Notes: generated from the sequence alone by a model not told the origin. 20,842 bases of DNA from Bacilli bacterium (GCA_900758895.1 CAAETG010000007.1:1-20842), one strand, 5' to 3'; shown: positions 1 through 7,034, numbered from the stretch's first letter. Program-made: numbers and translations.

Positions 1-21
1 GTTTTACCTTATTTTTCAATC

Positions 22-59
22 AAAAATCAGAAAAAGTTATTCACATTTTCTGATTTTTT
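22..59 (-). terminator. Intrinsic terminator of the 96-981 operon
   Basis: Perfect 13-bp inverted repeat, AAAAATCAGAAAA at 22-34 and TTTTCTGATTTTT at 46-58, around an 11-nt loop. Read on the minus strand it lies just downstream of the stop at 96 and ends in a T-rich arm. It is nearly symmetrical, so it could also work for a plus-strand transcript entering from the left. Bases 1-21 hold nothing I recognise. Confidence 0.7.
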
Positions 60-95
60 CTTGTCAACTATTTTTTTCACCGAAACTCAAATTTT

Positions 96-503
96 CTACT
101 TCATTAGGGCAATTGCTAAAATAAAACCAATGTTTAATACTCCATAAAGGATAATTGCTATATTTACAAATGCAGCTTTAGAAGAGTATGGAACTTGTTT
201 TTCTTCTTTTACTCTAACTAATGCTAGGCTGCTTTGCTCTTTGGTTTTTTGGGCAGCTTTTAATCCTTTTGTATCACCTATTTTTTTAGTAATATCAAGA
301 TATTTATCTATTTCATTATTGACGATTTGTCCTTTTATGCTGTCTTTAGGAATTTCAGCGATGGCTAGGTCAACTCTACCTATTCGAGCTTTGTTATCTT
401 CCGTTAGATATTGAAAGGAATCTTTGGCTTTAAAGTATAAGTTCATGTGATTGATGATTTTGCTTTCTAATTCTTCGGTATTTTTTGCGTTTCCTGTATT
501 CAT
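96..503 (-). CDS. Unknown small protein with C-terminal membrane helix
   Basis: A 135-residue protein of unknown function. The first ~105 residues are charged and look helical (Lys/Glu-rich, no motif I know). Residues ~111-133 form one hydrophobic segment followed only by a Lys, so this looks like a tail-anchored protein with its bulk in the cytoplasm. I chose the ATG at 503 because GGAGGG lies a few bases upstream; a TTG five codons earlier would place that ribosome binding site inside the gene. The start follows the stop of the upstream gene (505-981) by one base, which implies coupled translation. The terminator at 22-59 closes the operon. No homologue recognised. Confidence 0.7.
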   Translation of the reverse strand: MNTGNAKNTEELESKIINHMNLYFKAKDSFQYLTEDNKARIGRVDLAIAEIPKDSIKGQIVNNEIDKYLDITKKIGDTKGLKAAQKTKEQSSLALVRVKEEKQVPYSSKAAFVNIAIILYGVLNIGFILAIALMK

Positions 504-504
504 T

Positions 505-981
505 TTATCCCTCCACAAAATAATCTTCTGTTAATAATTTAATAAAATCATCTAATTTGCTACATTCTTTGTTTAATTTAATAATATCCATGAATTTTCT
601 AGCATCCACATTCCAAGCTTCACCTGGTAGGGTACGTAAATCAAAAGTTAAGGTTTCGCTTGCTACAATATTATCATTTTCTTGTAAATATAAAGTATTA
701 TCTTTGCAACTTAATCCCTTTAGTTCTGGGTAGAATTCTAAGTATTGTCTAAAAATAAAATCATTGATGTTGATAATTTTGGTTTTGCTTATGCCACTTT
801 GATATTCATTTTTTCCTTCTTTTTTTTCATCAGCAAAATTGATTGCTATTTGTTTTTCTTCTTGTTTTTTAGGTAGTTCTTGCTTATAATCGGTAAGATT
901 TCCTATTTTTTCATTTGAATTATCAACTCGATATTTTGGCATTTCGATATTACTATTATTAAAAGTATCACGTTCGTTCAT
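505..981 (-). CDS. Unknown soluble protein, first gene of a two-gene operon
   Basis: A 158-residue protein I cannot assign. Residues 1 to ~75 are polar, Lys/Glu/Asn-rich and probably disordered. Residues ~80-158 look folded, with alternating hydrophobic and aromatic positions and motifs such as FYPELKGLSCKDN and LPGEAWNVDARKFMDIIK. There is no signal peptide or membrane segment. The ATG at 981 is preceded by GGAGGG at good spacing; an in-frame TTG five codons upstream has no ribosome binding site. A promoter with a 17-bp spacer lies at 1005-1033. It is transcribed with the membrane-tailed gene downstream and divergently from the XRE regulator at 1253, which may control it. Confidence 0.7.
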   Translation of the reverse strand: MNERDTFNNSNIEMPKYRVDNSNEKIGNLTDYKQELPKKQEEKQIAINFADEKKEGKNEYQSGISKTKIININDFIFRQYLEFYPELKGLSCKDNTLYLQENDNIVASETLTFDLRTLPGEAWNVDARKFMDIIKLNKECSKLDDFIKLLTEDYFVEG

Positions 982-1004
982 TTTTATACCCTCCAATTAT
1001 TATC

Positions 1005-1033
1005 ATTGTAGCAGAAAATCATCAAAAAAACAA
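1005..1033 (-). promoter_or_regulatory. Promoter of the minus-strand operon 96-981
   Basis: On the minus strand, -35 TTGTTT (1033-1028), a 17-bp spacer and -10 TACAAT (1010-1005). It lies 24 bp upstream of the ATG at 981, with GGAGGG between. The gene-free stretch 982-1252 (271 bp) holds this promoter, the divergent regulator promoter at 1198-1227 and a small inverted repeat at 1170-1184; I see nothing else in it. Confidence 0.55.
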
Positions 1034-1169
1034 CACTAAACAAACCAAAAAATGTGTAGTATAATATTTTTTATCAAAAAAAGAGAGTTATGGTTATTTA
1101 AAGGAAGAATTTTTTTGCGGTTCAAATATATTTTTTTATTCAATAATGTTGATAATTGGTGAAAAATAA

Positions 1170-1184
1170 TTGGTATTTTTTACC
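1170..1184. repeat. Inverted repeat, candidate operator of the XRE regulator
   Basis: TGGTA-TTTTT-TACCA, an imperfectly spaced dyad just upstream of the -35 box of the regulator gene at 1253 and between the two divergent promoters. The position suits an autoregulatory operator, but dyads this short occur by chance in AT-rich DNA. Confidence 0.25.
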
Positions 1185-1197
1185 ATAGGTGAATAAA

Positions 1198-1227
1198 TTA
1201 CACTTATAAGTTTCGAACGGGTATAAT
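1198..1227 (+). promoter_or_regulatory. Promoter of the XRE-family regulator
   Basis: -35 TTACAC (1198-1203), an 18-bp spacer and -10 TATAAT (1222-1227). The ribosome binding site GAGGGTG follows at 1241-1247, before the ATG at 1253. The leader is short (about 20 nt). Confidence 0.5.
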
Positions 1228-1252
1228 TCTTTCGAGAAGCGAGGGTGATGGA

Positions 1253-1612
1253 ATGTTAAACGGAAATAGGTTAAGAGAGGTTAGGAAAGCCAAAGGTTTA
1301 ACGCAAACAGAGTTAGGAGAATTAATTGGGGTTGGGAAATCAGCAATTTGTTGCTATGAGAAAGAAACAAGAAATCCAACATTAGAAGCAGTTATTGAAA
1401 TGATTCATGTTTTTGGGGTTTCAGCTGATTATCTTTTAGGAGCAGATTATTTAGTAAAAACGTGTGATAATGATTCTTCTATAGAATATGTAGCTTTAAC
1501 TAAAGAAGAGATTATTTTTATAGAAGAGCTCAAGAAAAATAAGCTAGTTTATGATATTTTAATGCAAGATCCCAAAAGAGGAGCGGAGCTGGTGAAAAAA
1601 GAGATTGGATAA
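1253..1612 (+). CDS. XRE/Cro-CI family helix-turn-helix regulator
   Basis: A 119-residue DNA-binding protein. Residues ~5-62 form a typical HTH_3/XRE domain: LREVRKAKGLTQTELGELIG, then the recognition-helix region (VGKSAICCYE), then PTLEAVIEMIHVFGVSADYLLG. The C-terminal ~55 residues are helical and charged, perhaps for dimerisation. It probably represses its own promoter and the divergent two-gene operon (inferred from the layout). Similar short regulators occur on the chromosome as well as in mobile DNA, and there is no integrase or phage gene nearby. The ATG at 1253 has a clear GAGGGTG ribosome binding site. No specific orthologue assigned. Confidence 0.9.
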   Translation: MLNGNRLREVRKAKGLTQTELGELIGVGKSAICCYEKETRNPTLEAVIEMIHVFGVSADYLLGADYLVKTCDNDSSIEYVALTKEEIIFIEELKKNKLVYDILMQDPKRGAELVKKEIG

Positions 1613-1650
1613 ACCGTTTCGCTTTTTTCATTTTCGAATCTTTTTACGCA

Positions 1651-1656
1651 TATAAT
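1651..1656 (+). promoter_or_regulatory. Candidate -10 element upstream of the deacetylase-like gene
   Basis: A perfect TATAAT, 18 bp before the ATG at 1674. The best -35 match at the right distance is a poor TTCATT (1627-1632), so the promoter call is weak. Read-through from the XRE gene is also possible, because no clear terminator separates the two. Confidence 0.3.
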
Positions 1657-1673
1657 TTTCGTAGGTGAGGGAT

Positions 1674-2456
1674 ATGCGAAAATACTATCAATATTTAGGG
1701 TTAGCTCTTATTATGGTTTTTAGTTTTTATTATACAGAAAAAATAGCTTTGCTCGTTTTAGATAAAAATCCTCTTATGCAAAGCATCCATGAACAAAAAG
1801 CAAATTATGAGGTTGATTATGTGAACGCTGTTATTGAAGGAGATTATATTATTCCAGGAATTAATGGGTTAGAAGTAAATGCGAGAGAATCTTTTTATCA
1901 AATGCAAGATTTGGATGTTTTTAATCATTACTATTTGGTTTTTGATCAAGTAAAACCCGAAGTTTCTTTGGAAGATCACAGAGATAAGATTATTCATAAA
2001 GGAAACTCTAAGTTAAAACAGGTTAGTCTTATTTTAAGTCGTGAAGGAGATATTAGTGAATATTTAAAAACAAATGAGTATCGAGCGAGTTTGCTAGTTA
2101 CTACAGATACTTATGAAAAAAATAGTTATTTTGAAGTAATTAATAATGAAGTAAATGCTTTTGAATCTTTAGAAAATACGCTTAATTTGAATAAAGAGAA
2201 TACGCATATTTGTGTTATGAATGGACAAAATTATGAGCTTTGTTTGAAGAAAAAAAATTATTTAGTAGAACCAACACTTACTCTTACTAGTACAAATTAT
2301 ATTGATGTTAAAAGTAGTTTTGAAAGTGGCAGTATTATTTTGATTGATGAATCAGCAAAATTAAGTGATGTCAAATTGCTTTTAAAAGAAATTAATTATA
2401 AAAACTATGATATTGTGTATATAAGTGAATTAATTAGTGAGGAAAATGGCACATGA
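1674..2456 (+). CDS. Membrane-anchored, degenerate polysaccharide-deacetylase-like protein
   Basis: A 260-residue protein. Residues ~5-27 are a hydrophobic signal anchor, so the rest is probably extracytoplasmic. The C-terminal GSIILIDE...LLLKEINYKNYDIVYISELISEE matches the closing strand and helix of the NodB/polysaccharide deacetylase fold (usual pattern G-x-I-I-L-L-H-D ... GY-x-F-V-T-V-S-E-L). KQVSLILSREGD sits where the family has its TFDDGP motif. The Asp pair and the H-x3-H metal motif are absent, so catalysis is unlikely. The middle EGDYIIPGINGLEVN looks conserved-type. I prefer the ATG at 1674, which has AGGTGAGG close upstream; a GTG at 1665 has no ribosome binding site. Family assignment rests on the C-terminal pattern and is moderate. 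Confidence 0.6.
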   Translation: MRKYYQYLGLALIMVFSFYYTEKIALLVLDKNPLMQSIHEQKANYEVDYVNAVIEGDYIIPGINGLEVNARESFYQMQDLDVFNHYYLVFDQVKPEVSLEDHRDKIIHKGNSKLKQVSLILSREGDISEYLKTNEYRASLLVTTDTYEKNSYFEVINNEVNAFESLENTLNLNKENTHICVMNGQNYELCLKKKNYLVEPTLTLTSTNYIDVKSSFESGSIILIDESAKLSDVKLLLKEINYKNYDIVYISELISEENGT

Positions 2457-2463
2457 TGTTGTC

Positions 2464-2492
2464 TTGCAATTCGTAAAGTTTTTTGGTATAAT
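2464..2492 (+). promoter_or_regulatory. Promoter of the RNase J-like gene
   Basis: -35 TTGCAA (2464-2469), a 17-bp spacer and a perfect -10 TATAAT (2487-2492), starting 8 bp after the stop of the preceding gene and about 50 bp before the start codon. Confidence 0.6.
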
Positions 2493-2548
2493 GTTTTTGC
2501 CTTAAAACTTTTTTATTTACAAAAATTTTAGAAATGGAGCTGATTATT

Positions 2549-4183
2549 TTGAGTAAAATAAAAATTTTTAGTCTGGGTGGATTAGACGAAAATGGTAAAA
2601 ATATGTATGTAATGGAAATTGATAAAGATATTTTTATATTTGATTGTGGACTTAAATATGCGAGTGGAAATATGCTCGGAATTGACTATATCATTCCAGA
2701 TTTTTCTTACTTATTAAAAAATAAAAAAAGAATTAAAGGATTGTTTATTACCCATGGACATTTGGAAAATATGGGAGCTACAGCTGATTTACTTTCTCAA
2801 ATTCCAAATTTAAAAGTGTATGCGACGAAGTTTACAAAATATGTTTTAATGGAACAAGGGGTAGATGCTAGTCATATTGTAGAAATTCAAGCTCATAAAA
2901 AAATGAATTTTGGCCATGTTAGTATTTTTCCAATTAGTGTATCTCATAGTGCCCCAGATGCAGTGATGTATGTTGTAAATACTAAAGATGGAGCAATTTG
3001 TTATACTGGTGATTTTATTTTTGATCCTTCTATGATGGGCTCTTATGATATGGATTTAGGTAAAATTGCTTATGTTGGAAAACAAGGGGTGCTTTGTTTA
3101 CTTAGTGAATCGGTATTTAGTGAAAATATTGGACATACTTCACCAAATCATAAATTAATTGATACTTTTAAAAAAGCGATTAAAGATGCCAAGGGAAGAG
3201 TATTATTTATGGTTTTACCAACTCATCTTTATACGATTGAAGAAATATTTGAGGCATCTATAAATTCGCATCGTAAGATTGTAATTATGGGTAAGAAATT
3301 ACAAAACGTTGTTAATTTTGGTTTAAAAGAAGGATATTTAAAGGTACCTGATGATACATTAGGGGATTTATCTAATATTAATGATAATAATGCTATTTTA
3401 CTTATTTGTGATGATAAGGCTAGTCCTTATAATGCGATGAGTAAAATTTTAAATGGTTATGATAAATTTATTAAATTAAAAAGCGATGATACGATTGTTT
3501 TTGCAGAACCTAGATATGATAGTAACGAAAAACTTTTAGTTCGTCTAGAAAATGATTTAGCAGAACATGGTTGTGAGATTGTTAATATTCCAGGTGATAA
3601 AACAATTTTACATCATGCTTCTAGCGAAGATTTGATGCAAATGATTAAGCTGATGCGTCCAAAATATTATATGCCTGTTAAGGGTGAATATCGTTATATG
3701 GTTGGAAATGCGGATCTTGCTTATTCTTTAGGAATGTCAAGAGATCATATTATCTTGAAACAGAATGGTGAAGTTGTTTCTTTCTTAGATGGAGAATTAG
3801 TTGATAAGAGTGAAAAAGTAAAAGTTGGAGATGCGCTAATCGATGGCAATTCTAGTGATGATATTGGAGAGCTTGTTTTAAAAGATCGAGAAATGTTAAG
3901 CGAAAATGGTATTGTTTTAATTAGCGCAACTATTTCTAAACAAGATAAAGTGATTTTAGTTGGACCAGAAGTTACTACGAGAGGTTTTATCTATGTAAAG
4001 GATTCTGCGGAAATGATACAAGAAATCAAAAAGATTAGTGAAGCAATTATTGAGAGAAATACGACTCCTAATTATGTAGATTTTAATAAAATTAAAACAG
4101 AGATTCGTGATGAATTATCTAAATATCTATATGAAGAAACTGAATGTAAACCAATGATTATTGCGGTTGTTCAAGAAGTATAA
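2549..4183 (+). CDS. RNase J family protein, J2-like with altered active site
   Basis: A 544-residue metallo-beta-lactamase/beta-CASP protein of the bacterial ribonuclease J family, which processes and degrades mRNA and rRNA. Family features seen: DCGLKY near the N-terminus, THGH, SHSAPDA, YTGDF, MPVKGEYR and a C-terminal domain ending in the KYLYEET region; the length is normal. Of the seven metal ligands, H69, H71, H133 and D155 are present. The HxHxDH motif reads HGHLEN (D to E73, H to N74) and the late HGEYR histidine is K378. This resembles RNase J2 paralogues with weak or no activity that partner J1. Start: TTG at 2549 with GGAG at 2536-2539, giving MSKIKIF. An ATG at 2534 is in frame but lacks a ribosome binding site. 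Confidence 0.88.
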   Translation: MSKIKIFSLGGLDENGKNMYVMEIDKDIFIFDCGLKYASGNMLGIDYIIPDFSYLLKNKKRIKGLFITHGHLENMGATADLLSQIPNLKVYATKFTKYVLMEQGVDASHIVEIQAHKKMNFGHVSIFPISVSHSAPDAVMYVVNTKDGAICYTGDFIFDPSMMGSYDMDLGKIAYVGKQGVLCLLSESVFSENIGHTSPNHKLIDTFKKAIKDAKGRVLFMVLPTHLYTIEEIFEASINSHRKIVIMGKKLQNVVNFGLKEGYLKVPDDTLGDLSNINDNNAILLICDDKASPYNAMSKILNGYDKFIKLKSDDTIVFAEPRYDSNEKLLVRLENDLAEHGCEIVNIPGDKTILHHASSEDLMQMIKLMRPKYYMPVKGEYRYMVGNADLAYSLGMSRDHIILKQNGEVVSFLDGELVDKSEKVKVGDALIDGNSSDDIGELVLKDREMLSENGIVLISATISKQDKVILVGPEVTTRGFIYVKDSAEMIQEIKKISEAIIERNTTPNYVDFNKIKTEIRDELSKYLYEETECKPMIIAVVQEV

Positions 4184-4189
4184 CTTGCT

Positions 4190-4222
4190 AAAAATCATCC
4201 ATACTAATAGTGGGTGATTTTT
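4190..4222 (+). terminator. Terminator hairpin that contains the next gene's Shine-Dalgarno
   Basis: AAAAATCATCC (4190-4200) pairs with GGGTGATTTTT (4212-4222) as an 11-bp stem with one G-U, around an 11-nt loop. The 3' arm ends in five T and should terminate the RNase J-like transcript. Its GGGTGA is also the only ribosome binding site for the ATG at 4225, so folding would hide the site. Confidence 0.6.
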
Positions 4223-4224
4223 AT

Positions 4225-4662
4225 ATGAAAGAACAAAATAATACAAATATTAAGTTTTTGAATTTAATTTATCAAAATGCCCAAATGGGACTTATTGGTA
4301 TTGATACGGTGATGAAAAAGGTTGAAAATGAAAAAATTGCCAAAATTATTCAAGAACAAAGGAAAGAATATGAAACATTTTTAGAAGATGCTAGAAAAAT
4401 ACTTATTAAATATGGAGCAAAAGAAGAAGAAATTAGTAAGTTAAAAGAGCTTAGTAGTAAAGCAATGGCTGAAGTCATGACAATGGGAAAAGATGATCAA
4501 GAGATTGCTAAACTTATGATGGAAGGAAACCAAAAGGGAGTTTTGGAGATTACAGCAGAACTTAATCAATATGAAGGCGGGGATGAAGAAATTAAGAAGC
4601 TTGCTAAAAGGCTTCTAGCAACAGAGGAACATAATAGGGAAGAGTTTAAACAATATTTGTAA
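4225..4662 (+). CDS. Small all-helical protein, ferritin-like/DUF2383-like look
   Basis: A 145-residue soluble protein without signal or membrane segments. The pattern suggests a four-helix bundle: KFLNLIYQNAQMGLIGIDTVM, then ENEKIAKIIQEQRKEYETFLEDARKIL, then a third amphipathic helix, then LAKRLLATEEHNREEFKQYL. The spaced Glu/His residues (E-x2-EYETF and EEHNREEF) recall ferritin-like or DUF2383-type bundles, but I cannot place a complete di-iron motif, so metal binding is only a possibility. I chose the ATG at 4225, with GGGTGA at 4212-4217. A GTG at 4210 is in frame but lies in the loop of the terminator hairpin with no ribosome binding site. A terminator overlaps the 3' end. Confidence 0.65.
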   Translation: MKEQNNTNIKFLNLIYQNAQMGLIGIDTVMKKVENEKIAKIIQEQRKEYETFLEDARKILIKYGAKEEEISKLKELSSKAMAEVMTMGKDDQEIAKLMMEGNQKGVLEITAELNQYEGGDEEIKKLAKRLLATEEHNREEFKQYL

Positions 4663-4674
4663 CTCTTCTTTTTT
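4639..4674 (+). terminator. Intrinsic terminator overlapping the end of 4225-4662
   Basis: GAAGAGTT (4639-4646) and AACTCTTC (4661-4668) form a perfect 8-bp stem around a 14-nt loop, followed by six T (4669-4674). The 5' arm lies in the last codons of the gene and the 3' arm begins in its stop codon. Confidence 0.75.
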
Positions 4675-4676
4675 GA

Positions 4677-4705
4677 TTGATTTTTCTAATAAATTTGTTT
4701 ATAAT
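4677..4705 (+). promoter_or_regulatory. Promoter of the envelope operon 4726-7000
   Basis: -35 TTGATT (4677-4682), a 17-bp spacer and -10 TATAAT (4700-4705), immediately after the preceding terminator. AGGAGG follows before the ATG at 4726. Confidence 0.6.
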
Positions 4706-4725
4706 TATGAATTGTAGGAGGATTT

Positions 4726-5358
4726 ATGAAAAAGTTATTCCTGCTAGGGACAATTCTTTTATTATTAAGTGGTTGTACAAGTATAGAATCGAGTAGTATT
4801 GATACGATAGTAGGAGACTGTGTTAATAGTCGTGTAGATACAACAAATGTGAATCGAAAAGGGTATCGTTATTACTTACCAAAAGGCTTAGTTGTAAAAT
4901 CTAGTACTGAATTTAATGAAGTTCTTAGTGATCAAAAATATTTGTATTATTTATATGTTGATATCGTTAGCTATGATAGTAATATTCAATTTAGTTATAA
5001 TGTAAATTTGGATGCTTATTATTCTGCTGGTGTTACAAATCAAGAAAAAAATGGCTATATTGAAATAAATAATTACGAAAATGATCAATATCTAATTGAA
5101 ATTATGTATAATTATGCTAAAATAGAAGTAATAGCATATGAGAGTGATATTAATAAGTGTGTGGCATATGCTATGAGCATACTTTCATCTATTACGTATA
5201 ATGATAGTGTGATTGAAAATTACTTGGGTGATGATATTTTTGAATCATCTGAAGAAAACTATGATATCTTTGAGATTGTAGGTAGTGATAATTATTTACA
5301 ATTTACAGAAGATGTTGAACAAACCGATGAGATAAGAGATCCGGATTATGTAAATTAG
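4726..5358 (+). CDS. Putative lipoprotein of unknown function
   Basis: A 210-residue exported lipoprotein. MKK, then a hydrophobic stretch, then LLSGC with the lipobox Cys at residue 17, so signal peptidase II processing and lipid anchoring are expected. The mature part is polar, rich in Asp, Asn, Ser and Tyr, with repeated aromatic strands and an acidic C-terminus. I know no domain for it. The start is unambiguous: AGGAGG about 7 bases before the ATG. It is the first gene of a four-gene operon with its own promoter and is followed after 13 bp by the long acidic protein at 5372. The operon partners suggest an envelope role, which is inference only. Confidence 0.75.
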   Translation: MKKLFLLGTILLLLSGCTSIESSSIDTIVGDCVNSRVDTTNVNRKGYRYYLPKGLVVKSSTEFNEVLSDQKYLYYLYVDIVSYDSNIQFSYNVNLDAYYSAGVTNQEKNGYIEINNYENDQYLIEIMYNYAKIEVIAYESDINKCVAYAMSILSSITYNDSVIENYLGDDIFESSEENYDIFEIVGSDNYLQFTEDVEQTDEIRDPDYVN

Positions 5359-5371
5359 GAAGGTGGATAAA

Positions 5372-6280
5372 ATGGGTTTAGTAAGTAAACTTAAAAATAT
5401 TTTGTTTGAAGAGGAAGAAGTAGAAATTCCGGTTATTGAGAAGAAAGAAAAGAAACCTGAAGTTGTTAGGGAATATAAAGAATTACCTAAAAAAGAGGAA
5501 GTAAAGGTTACTAATTATCAAAATTATGATCATTTGGAGCCTGTTATTCAACAAGAGGCAAAAATGGAAGAAAAAGTTCGTTTTCATACGGATAGTGAAA
5601 CTGTCTCTGAAAGAGAAATATTTAAAAGTGAGAAAACATTTAACTTTCCAGCTTTTGATGAAGAAGAGTTTGACAGTTTTGTTCCTAAGAAAAGAAGTAC
5701 GAATGTGATGGAACATGAAAGAAAAAAGCAAGAGAAAAGAGTAGAGTATAAACCAGAGTATCGTAAAGATTATAAAGATTATAAAAAGCCTGAGGAAACA
5801 AAGGAAGTTAAAAGATTTAAACCATCTCCTATTATTAGTCCGGTTTATGGTATTTTAGATAAAAACTATACGCCTGATGAGATTACAACTCGAACGGAAG
5901 CAACACCAACTAGATCTTTAGATGTTGATATGGTAAGAAAAAAAGCTTTTGGACCAAAAGAGGAAAAAGTTGTAGAAAAGATTGATGTTAAAGAAGAAGA
6001 GATTTTAGTTGATAAGGCATTAGAAGAAAAAATGGAAAAAGCTAGAACAATAGATGAGTTATTAAAGGATAGTAGTGATGAAGTAATTGATATAAATGAT
6101 GCCATTGATGAAGAAATTGATAAATCTTTTTCTGATGTTCGTGATTTAGACGAAGATGAGTTTGAGGAAAGTTCGAGACAAGAAGAAAAGCATGAAGAAA
6201 GTTTAGAGGATGATACATTAGAAAATGATTTATTTGATTTAATTGATTCAATGTATGAGAATAGAGAGGAGGAAAAATAA
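5372..6280 (+). CDS. Long acidic/basic low-complexity protein, function unknown
   Basis: A 302-residue, highly charged (Glu/Lys/Asp) and mostly disordered protein with no membrane segment. Two parts look constrained: the amphipathic N-terminus MGLVSKLKNILFEEEE and a hydrophobic island at ~149-166, FKPSPIISPVYGILDKNY, in an otherwise polar chain. The final ~100 residues are strongly acidic, with a predicted helix near LEEKMEKARTIDELLK. The architecture (short amphipathic end, linker, short linear motif) suits a membrane-associated scaffold or division/envelope adaptor, but that is a guess. The ATG at 5372 has GGAAGGTGG just upstream; an earlier GTG at 5363 lies within that site. The stop overlaps the next start by one base (TAATG), implying coupling. 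Confidence 0.7.
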   Translation: MGLVSKLKNILFEEEEVEIPVIEKKEKKPEVVREYKELPKKEEVKVTNYQNYDHLEPVIQQEAKMEEKVRFHTDSETVSEREIFKSEKTFNFPAFDEEEFDSFVPKKRSTNVMEHERKKQEKRVEYKPEYRKDYKDYKKPEETKEVKRFKPSPIISPVYGILDKNYTPDEITTRTEATPTRSLDVDMVRKKAFGPKEEKVVEKIDVKEEEILVDKALEEKMEKARTIDELLKDSSDEVIDINDAIDEEIDKSFSDVRDLDEDEFEESSRQEEKHEESLEDDTLENDLFDLIDSMYENREEEK

Positions 6281-6576
6281 TGGACTTTTGGTTATCTTTT
6301 TTACCAATTGTTATTTATGTTTTATTAATCATATTATTAATTATTGGTATTATTTTAGGTATCAAGTCAATTATTACGATTAACAAAGTTGAAAAAGTAG
6401 TAGATGATGTGAATGAAAAAGTAGAATCATTAAATGGTTTGTTCCAAATTGTTGATTTTACTGCTGATAAACTCGTTTCTATTACAGACAAAGTAGTGGA
6501 CGGTGTTTCAACACTCGCATCAAAGTTGTTTTTTAGAAAGAAAAAAAATAAAGAGGAGGATATGGAAAATGAGTAA
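6280..6576 (+). CDS. DUF948 (YtxG-like) single-pass membrane protein
   Basis: A 98-residue protein. Residues ~5-32 form one long hydrophobic helix. Heptad-like residues follow (KVEKVVDDVNEKVESLNGLF), then a stretch near 53-85 (DKLVSITDKVVDGVSTLASK) typical of DUF948/YtxG-type proteins, and a basic-then-acidic tail. In Bacillus subtilis, ytxG lies directly upstream of ytxH in a general-stress operon; here too a YtxH-like gene follows, with an 8-bp overlap. The start overlaps the preceding stop (TAATG) and has GAGGAGG upstream. Role unknown; the genes probably act together at the membrane. The family call rests on pattern plus gene order. Confidence 0.7.
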   Translation: MDFWLSFLPIVIYVLLIILLIIGIILGIKSIITINKVEKVVDDVNEKVESLNGLFQIVDFTADKLVSITDKVVDGVSTLASKLFFRKKKNKEEDMENE

Positions 6577-7000
6577 AAAGAGTGGATTAGGTAAGTTTTT
6601 ATTAGGAGCTGGAATTGGTGTTGGACTTGGAATTTTATTTGCTCCTAAAAGTGGTAAAGAAACAAGAGCTGATTTAAAGAAAAAAATGGATAATTTGATT
6701 GAAAAAGCAAAAAATATTGATGTCGAAGAAGTAAAACAAACAATCGAAACAAAAGTAAATGAAATTAAAGAAGATTTAAAAAATTTAGATAAAGAAACTG
6801 TTGCTGAAAAAGTCAAAGAACAAGCAAAAAAAATAAAGAAAAAAGCTGATGAATTAGTAGATTATGCAGTGAAAAAAGGTACACCAGTTATTGAGGCAGC
6901 TGCAAGAGAAGTAAAAGAATCAACAATTAAAGCTTTAGAAGCTGCTACAGCAAAACTGAAAAATGAAGAACCTAAAAAGACTGCTAAAGCTAGTAAATAA
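6569..7000 (+). CDS. YtxH-family protein
   Basis: A 143-residue protein. The N-terminal LGKFLLGAGIGVGLGILFAPKSGKETRADLKKK (residues ~6-38) is the YtxH domain signature: a glycine-rich membrane helix ending in LFAPKSG, followed by a basic segment. The rest is a long Lys/Glu/Ala-rich amphipathic helix (KAKNIDVEEVKQTIETKVNE and similar), like LEA or apolipoprotein-type helices. YtxH proteins are stress-linked in Bacillus; biochemistry unknown. I chose the ATG at 6569, with GAGGAGG at 6553-6559, although the frame is open further upstream. It overlaps the DUF948 gene by 8 bases, is last in the operon, and is followed by a strong terminator. Confidence 0.85.
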   Translation: MSKKSGLGKFLLGAGIGVGLGILFAPKSGKETRADLKKKMDNLIEKAKNIDVEEVKQTIETKVNEIKEDLKNLDKETVAEKVKEQAKKIKKKADELVDYAVKKGTPVIEAAAREVKESTIKALEAATAKLKNEEPKKTAKASK

Positions 7001-7005
7001 TTTAT

Positions 7006-7034
7006 AAACTATTATGAATTCATAATAGTTTTTT
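7006..7034 (+). terminator. Intrinsic terminator after the ytxH-like gene
   Basis: AAACTATTATG (7006-7016) and CATAATAGTTT (7021-7031) form a perfect 11-bp palindrome around AATT. The T run 7029-7034 closes it. It ends the envelope operon 4726-7000. Confidence 0.8.

Noticed and set aside
1060..1065. Plus-strand TATAAT as a promoter
   Set aside because: No acceptable -35 at 16-18 bp and no plus-strand gene close downstream; a better promoter lies at 1198-1227.
1213..1240. TTCGAAC near the XRE gene as a LexA box
   Set aside because: The GTTC half-site is missing at the required spacing.
6503..6568. Upstream extension of the YtxH gene
   Set aside because: It would overlap the DUF948 gene by about 70 bases in another frame and would put the GAGGAGG site inside the coding part.
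5483..6816. Several open frames on the opposite strand and in other frames of the acidic-protein and YtxH genes
   Set aside because: They mirror the Glu/Lys-rich codons (giving Phe/Leu/Ser-rich peptides), lack ribosome binding sites and overlap well-supported genes.
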